Origin: Desulfosudis sp034189195
GTDB taxonomy: Bacteria; Desulfobacterota; Desulfobacteria; Desulfobacterales; Desulfosudaceae
DNA length: 62,410 bases
Assembly: GCA_034189195.1 (NCBI GenBank)
Contig: JAXHVI010000115.1
Location: 1-62,410 of the forward strand
Reading direction: 5' to 3'
Positions 60,608 through 62,410 of this stretch are shown one piece after another; within the stretch, counting starts at the first letter, position 1; each line of letters starts with the position of its first letter. A model generated the notes under the pieces. The model ran no database searches, had not been told where the DNA came from, and saw nothing but the letters and a program-made list of their open reading frames with translations. Both the position numbers and the translations under genes were made by a program.

Positions 60608-61365
60608 TGAATCGCATCAATCTGACCTTGAAGGTGTGGCGCCAGGAAAACGGCGACAGCAAAGGCAGGTTTGAAACATACACGGCCAGGGATATTTCCA
60701 CGGACATGTCGTTTCTGGAAATGATGGACGTGGTCAACGAGGAGCTGGCCCTGGCCGGAAAAGAGCCCATCGCCTTTGATCATGACTGCCGGGAAGGCAT
60801 CTGCGGCATGTGCGGGGCCATGGTCAACGGCTATGCCCACGGCCATGAAAAATGCACCACCCTCTGCCAGCTTCACATGCGCCATTTTTCCGATGGTGAC
60901 ACCGTGGTGATCGAACCGTGGCGGTCCCGGGCCTTTAAAGTGATAAAAGACCTGGTGGTGGACCGCAGCGCTTTTGACAGGATCATTCAGGAAGGGGGCT
61001 ACATCTCCGTGAACACCGGCGGGGCCCCGGATGGAAACGCCATTCCCATCTCCCAGGAGGCGGCGGAAAAGGCCATGGACGCGGCCTCCTGCATCGGGTG
61101 CGGGGCCTGCGTGGCGTCGTGCCCCAACGGCGCGGCCATGCTCTTTGTGGGCGCCAAGATTTCCCAGCTGGCCCTGCTGCCCCAGGGCCGGCCCGAGGCG
61201 AAAAAACGGGTCCTGGCCATGCTCAGTGCCCACGACAGCCTGGGGTTCGGCAACTGCTCCAATGAGCGGGAGTGCGAGGCCCGGTGCCCCAAGAACATCT
61301 CCATTGTCAACATCGCCCGAATGAACCGGGAGTTTATCAAGGCCGGGCTGCTGCCCCCGCAATGA
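60607..61365 (+). CDS. sdhB: succinate dehydrogenase/fumarate reductase iron-sulfur subunit
   Basis: 252 residues. The [2Fe-2S] site is Cys61, 66 and 69 (CREGICGMC) with a later Cys. The [4Fe-4S] site CIGCGACVASCP is near residue 161 and the [3Fe-4S] site CSNERECEARCP near 218. It passes electrons between SdhA and the haems of SdhC. The stop overlaps the phosphoesterase start (ATGA). Confidence 0.95.
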
Positions 61366-61979
61366 GCCTCACCGGCATCATGGCCGACAGTCACGGCGAT
61401 GTGCAGGCCCTGGTCGCCGGCATTGCCGCGCTTCGCGCTCTGGGCTGTGAGTCCCTGTTTCACCTGGGCGACATCTGCGATTCCGCCTATCCACAGACCA
61501 CGGAAGCCTGCGTGGCCCTGCTGCGCGATCACGATGTGCTGGCAATCAAGGGCAACAACGAGCACACGGTTTCCGTCAACTACGCCGGCCAGGAGAGCCC
61601 GGTGGTCAGCGACGCCACGGCCCTGTTTCTGGGCCGGCTGCCCATGGTGCGCGATTTTGCCGGCGCCCTGTTTGCCCATTCACTGCCCTTTGAAAAGGAA
61701 CTGGGGCTTTCCGCCATGGTCCGCACAATGGAAACCGCCGAGGCCCGGGCCTTTTTCAATTGCTACCCCCACGGCCTGCTGTTCCGGGGCCACAGCCACA
61801 CGCCCCAACTGCTGTGGCAGGAAAAGGGGGAAGTCCTCACCGAAGCGATTGCCCCGGACCGGCCGATCCATCTTGTCGACCGGCTGCCCTGCGTGGTGAC
61901 CTGCGGCGCCCTGGTGGACGGCCTGTGCATGGCCTGGCACCCGGAAGCGGCGTGTGTCCGGTCCATCGCCTGTTCCTGA
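61362..61979 (+). CDS. YfcE-like metallophosphoesterase
   Basis: 205 residues from ATG 61362. The metal motifs are ADSHGD (residues 8-13), HLGDICD, KGNNEH and RGHSHTPQ, the standard calcineurin-like set. It overlaps sdhB by 4 nt and ends the operon. Substrates of this small family are phosphodiesters or nucleotides; its link to the acyl-CoA operon is unexplained. Confidence 0.85.
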   Translation: MSLTGIMADSHGDVQALVAGIAALRALGCESLFHLGDICDSAYPQTTEACVALLRDHDVLAIKGNNEHTVSVNYAGQESPVVSDATALFLGRLPMVRDFAGALFAHSLPFEKELGLSAMVRTMETAEARAFFNCYPHGLLFRGHSHTPQLLWQEKGEVLTEAIAPDRPIHLVDRLPCVVTCGALVDGLCMAWHPEAACVRSIACS

Positions 61980-62308
61980 CCCTGCCTGTCGAAGGGCAAC
62001 TGGTTTCTGATGGGTCCGGTTATTCAATCAACTGTTCAACAAAAACAGCGGCGCAGAACACCTGCGTTGCGCATGGGATTGCTTCGTCGCTACGCTCCTC
62101 GATCACGGGGAATGGCCCAGGCCCTCGCAACGACGGGAGAGGTGTTCGTTGCTGTCCGCAATGACGTCTGGTATGGCCGGGATTGCTTCGGCTTTGGTCC
62201 GCTTTCTTAAGGCAGTGGCAAAGCGGGTCTCTTGCCCCCTCGACCCAGATGGAGTTTATTCTATCCTGTAAGCGATATATTATTAACCAGGCAATTAAAT
62301 AGTAAACG
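61980..62308. other. non-coding spacer after the operon
   Basis: No gene is evident in these 329 nt. The spacer holds the GGATTGCTTCG element (62077-62200) and a short AT-rich stretch. No clear intrinsic terminator was found after the phosphoesterase gene. Confidence 0.5.
62077..62200. repeat. GGATTGCTTCG / CGCAATGACG dispersed repeat
   Basis: GGGATTGCTTCGTCGCTACG (62077 onward) is followed by CTCGCAACGACGGG, GTCCGCAATGACG (62155-62167) and a second GGGATTGCTTCGGC (62180-62193). The arms are inverted partial copies. This class of element is common in many bacterial genomes and is not coding. Confidence 0.7.
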
Positions 62309-62410
62309 TTATGCAGCATAGGCAATTTTAGGATGTTTAAAGTATTTTTTTACCCGTCCGGGCAGCTTTTGAAGTTTTCTCAGATGAGAAATTGCTTTTT
62401 GCTTAAGCTC
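62309..62410 (-). CDS. C-terminal end of a gene running off the window (possible transposase)
   Basis: The minus frame is open from the window edge to TAA at 62311-62309, giving 33 residues with the helical basic tail HLRKLQKLPGRVKKYF and ending KIAYAA. The style recalls the C-termini of DDE transposases, but this is only an impression. Most of the gene lies to the right. Confidence 0.5.
   Translation of the reverse strand, partial: ELKQKAISHLRKLQKLPGRVKKYFKHPKIAYAA

Noticed and set aside
61980..62308. tRNA or small-RNA gene in the final spacer
   Set aside because: No cloverleaf or conserved tRNA T-loop motif; the structure is explained by the dispersed repeat.

Overview
The window is a GC-rich, gene-dense chromosomal segment. 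It most likely comes from a strictly anaerobic Desulfobacterota (sulfate-reducer-like) bacterium, close in style to hydrocarbon- or fatty-acid-oxidising Desulfococcus/Desulfosudis relatives. This is inferred from the gene mix: a RACo-type corrinoid activator, a DUF3786 protein with a corrinoid-protein-like 4Fe-4S motif, an iron-sulfur flavoprotein, rubredoxin and ferritin-like proteins, FdhD, HypA, a type-B three-subunit succinate dehydrogenase/fumarate reductase, and dense intergenic palindromic repeats. No sulfate-reduction gene, rRNA, tRNA or CRISPR array was seen, so the lineage is an inference.

Layout. Bases 1-2987 are the edge of a probable defence island (DUF499 ATPase). Bases 3009-10260 hold asparagine synthetase-like, glutamate-cysteine ligase-like, glutaredoxin and RACo-like genes, an IS630 remnant and a c-haem-motif lipoprotein. 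Bases 10387-18031 hold housekeeping genes: lipid kinase, trxB/trxA, a purH split into two genes, hypA, a lipase-chaperone-like protein and mutY. Bases 18065-24613 (minus) carry signalling and radical-SAM/flavoprotein genes. A TPR-CHAT lipoprotein with a well-formed promoter and an adjoining palindrome follows at 24745-27215. Bases 28347-42253 (minus, apart from msrAB) form long operons of membrane, redox and chemotaxis genes, ending in a decayed zone (frameshifted FKBP-like gene, DUF1846 and TPR fragments). Next come a KptA-like gene, hemL, a degenerate hybrid kinase and a methyltransferase.

The most notable region is 47167-61979. A TetR regulator with a palindromic operator precedes a co-directional run that strikingly resembles the peroxisomal branched-chain acyl-CoA oxidation set, built from differently arranged domains: (i) MaoC hydratase 2 - SDR - SCP2; (ii) HMG-CoA-synthase-like domain (catalytic residues apparently lost) - DUF35 zinc ribbon/OB fold - SDR - SCP2; (iii) SCPx-like thiolase; (iv) two acyl-CoA dehydrogenases, one apparently lacking its catalytic base; (v) an alpha-methylacyl-CoA racemase-like protein with all three catalytic residues; (vi) succinate dehydrogenase/fumarate reductase CAB overlapping the racemase gene. 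I infer an anaerobic pathway for alpha-methyl-branched (possibly alkane-derived or isoprenoid) acyl-CoA, with thiolase docked through DUF35 and electrons or succinate handled by the linked SDH.

The intergenic spaces carry at least five families of short dispersed repeats: hexamer-periodic CTTACT/GAGCAC hairpins, ATCGGT-type tracts, CACCGCAAAG palindromes, a CCAAGGG element and a GGATTGCTTCG element.
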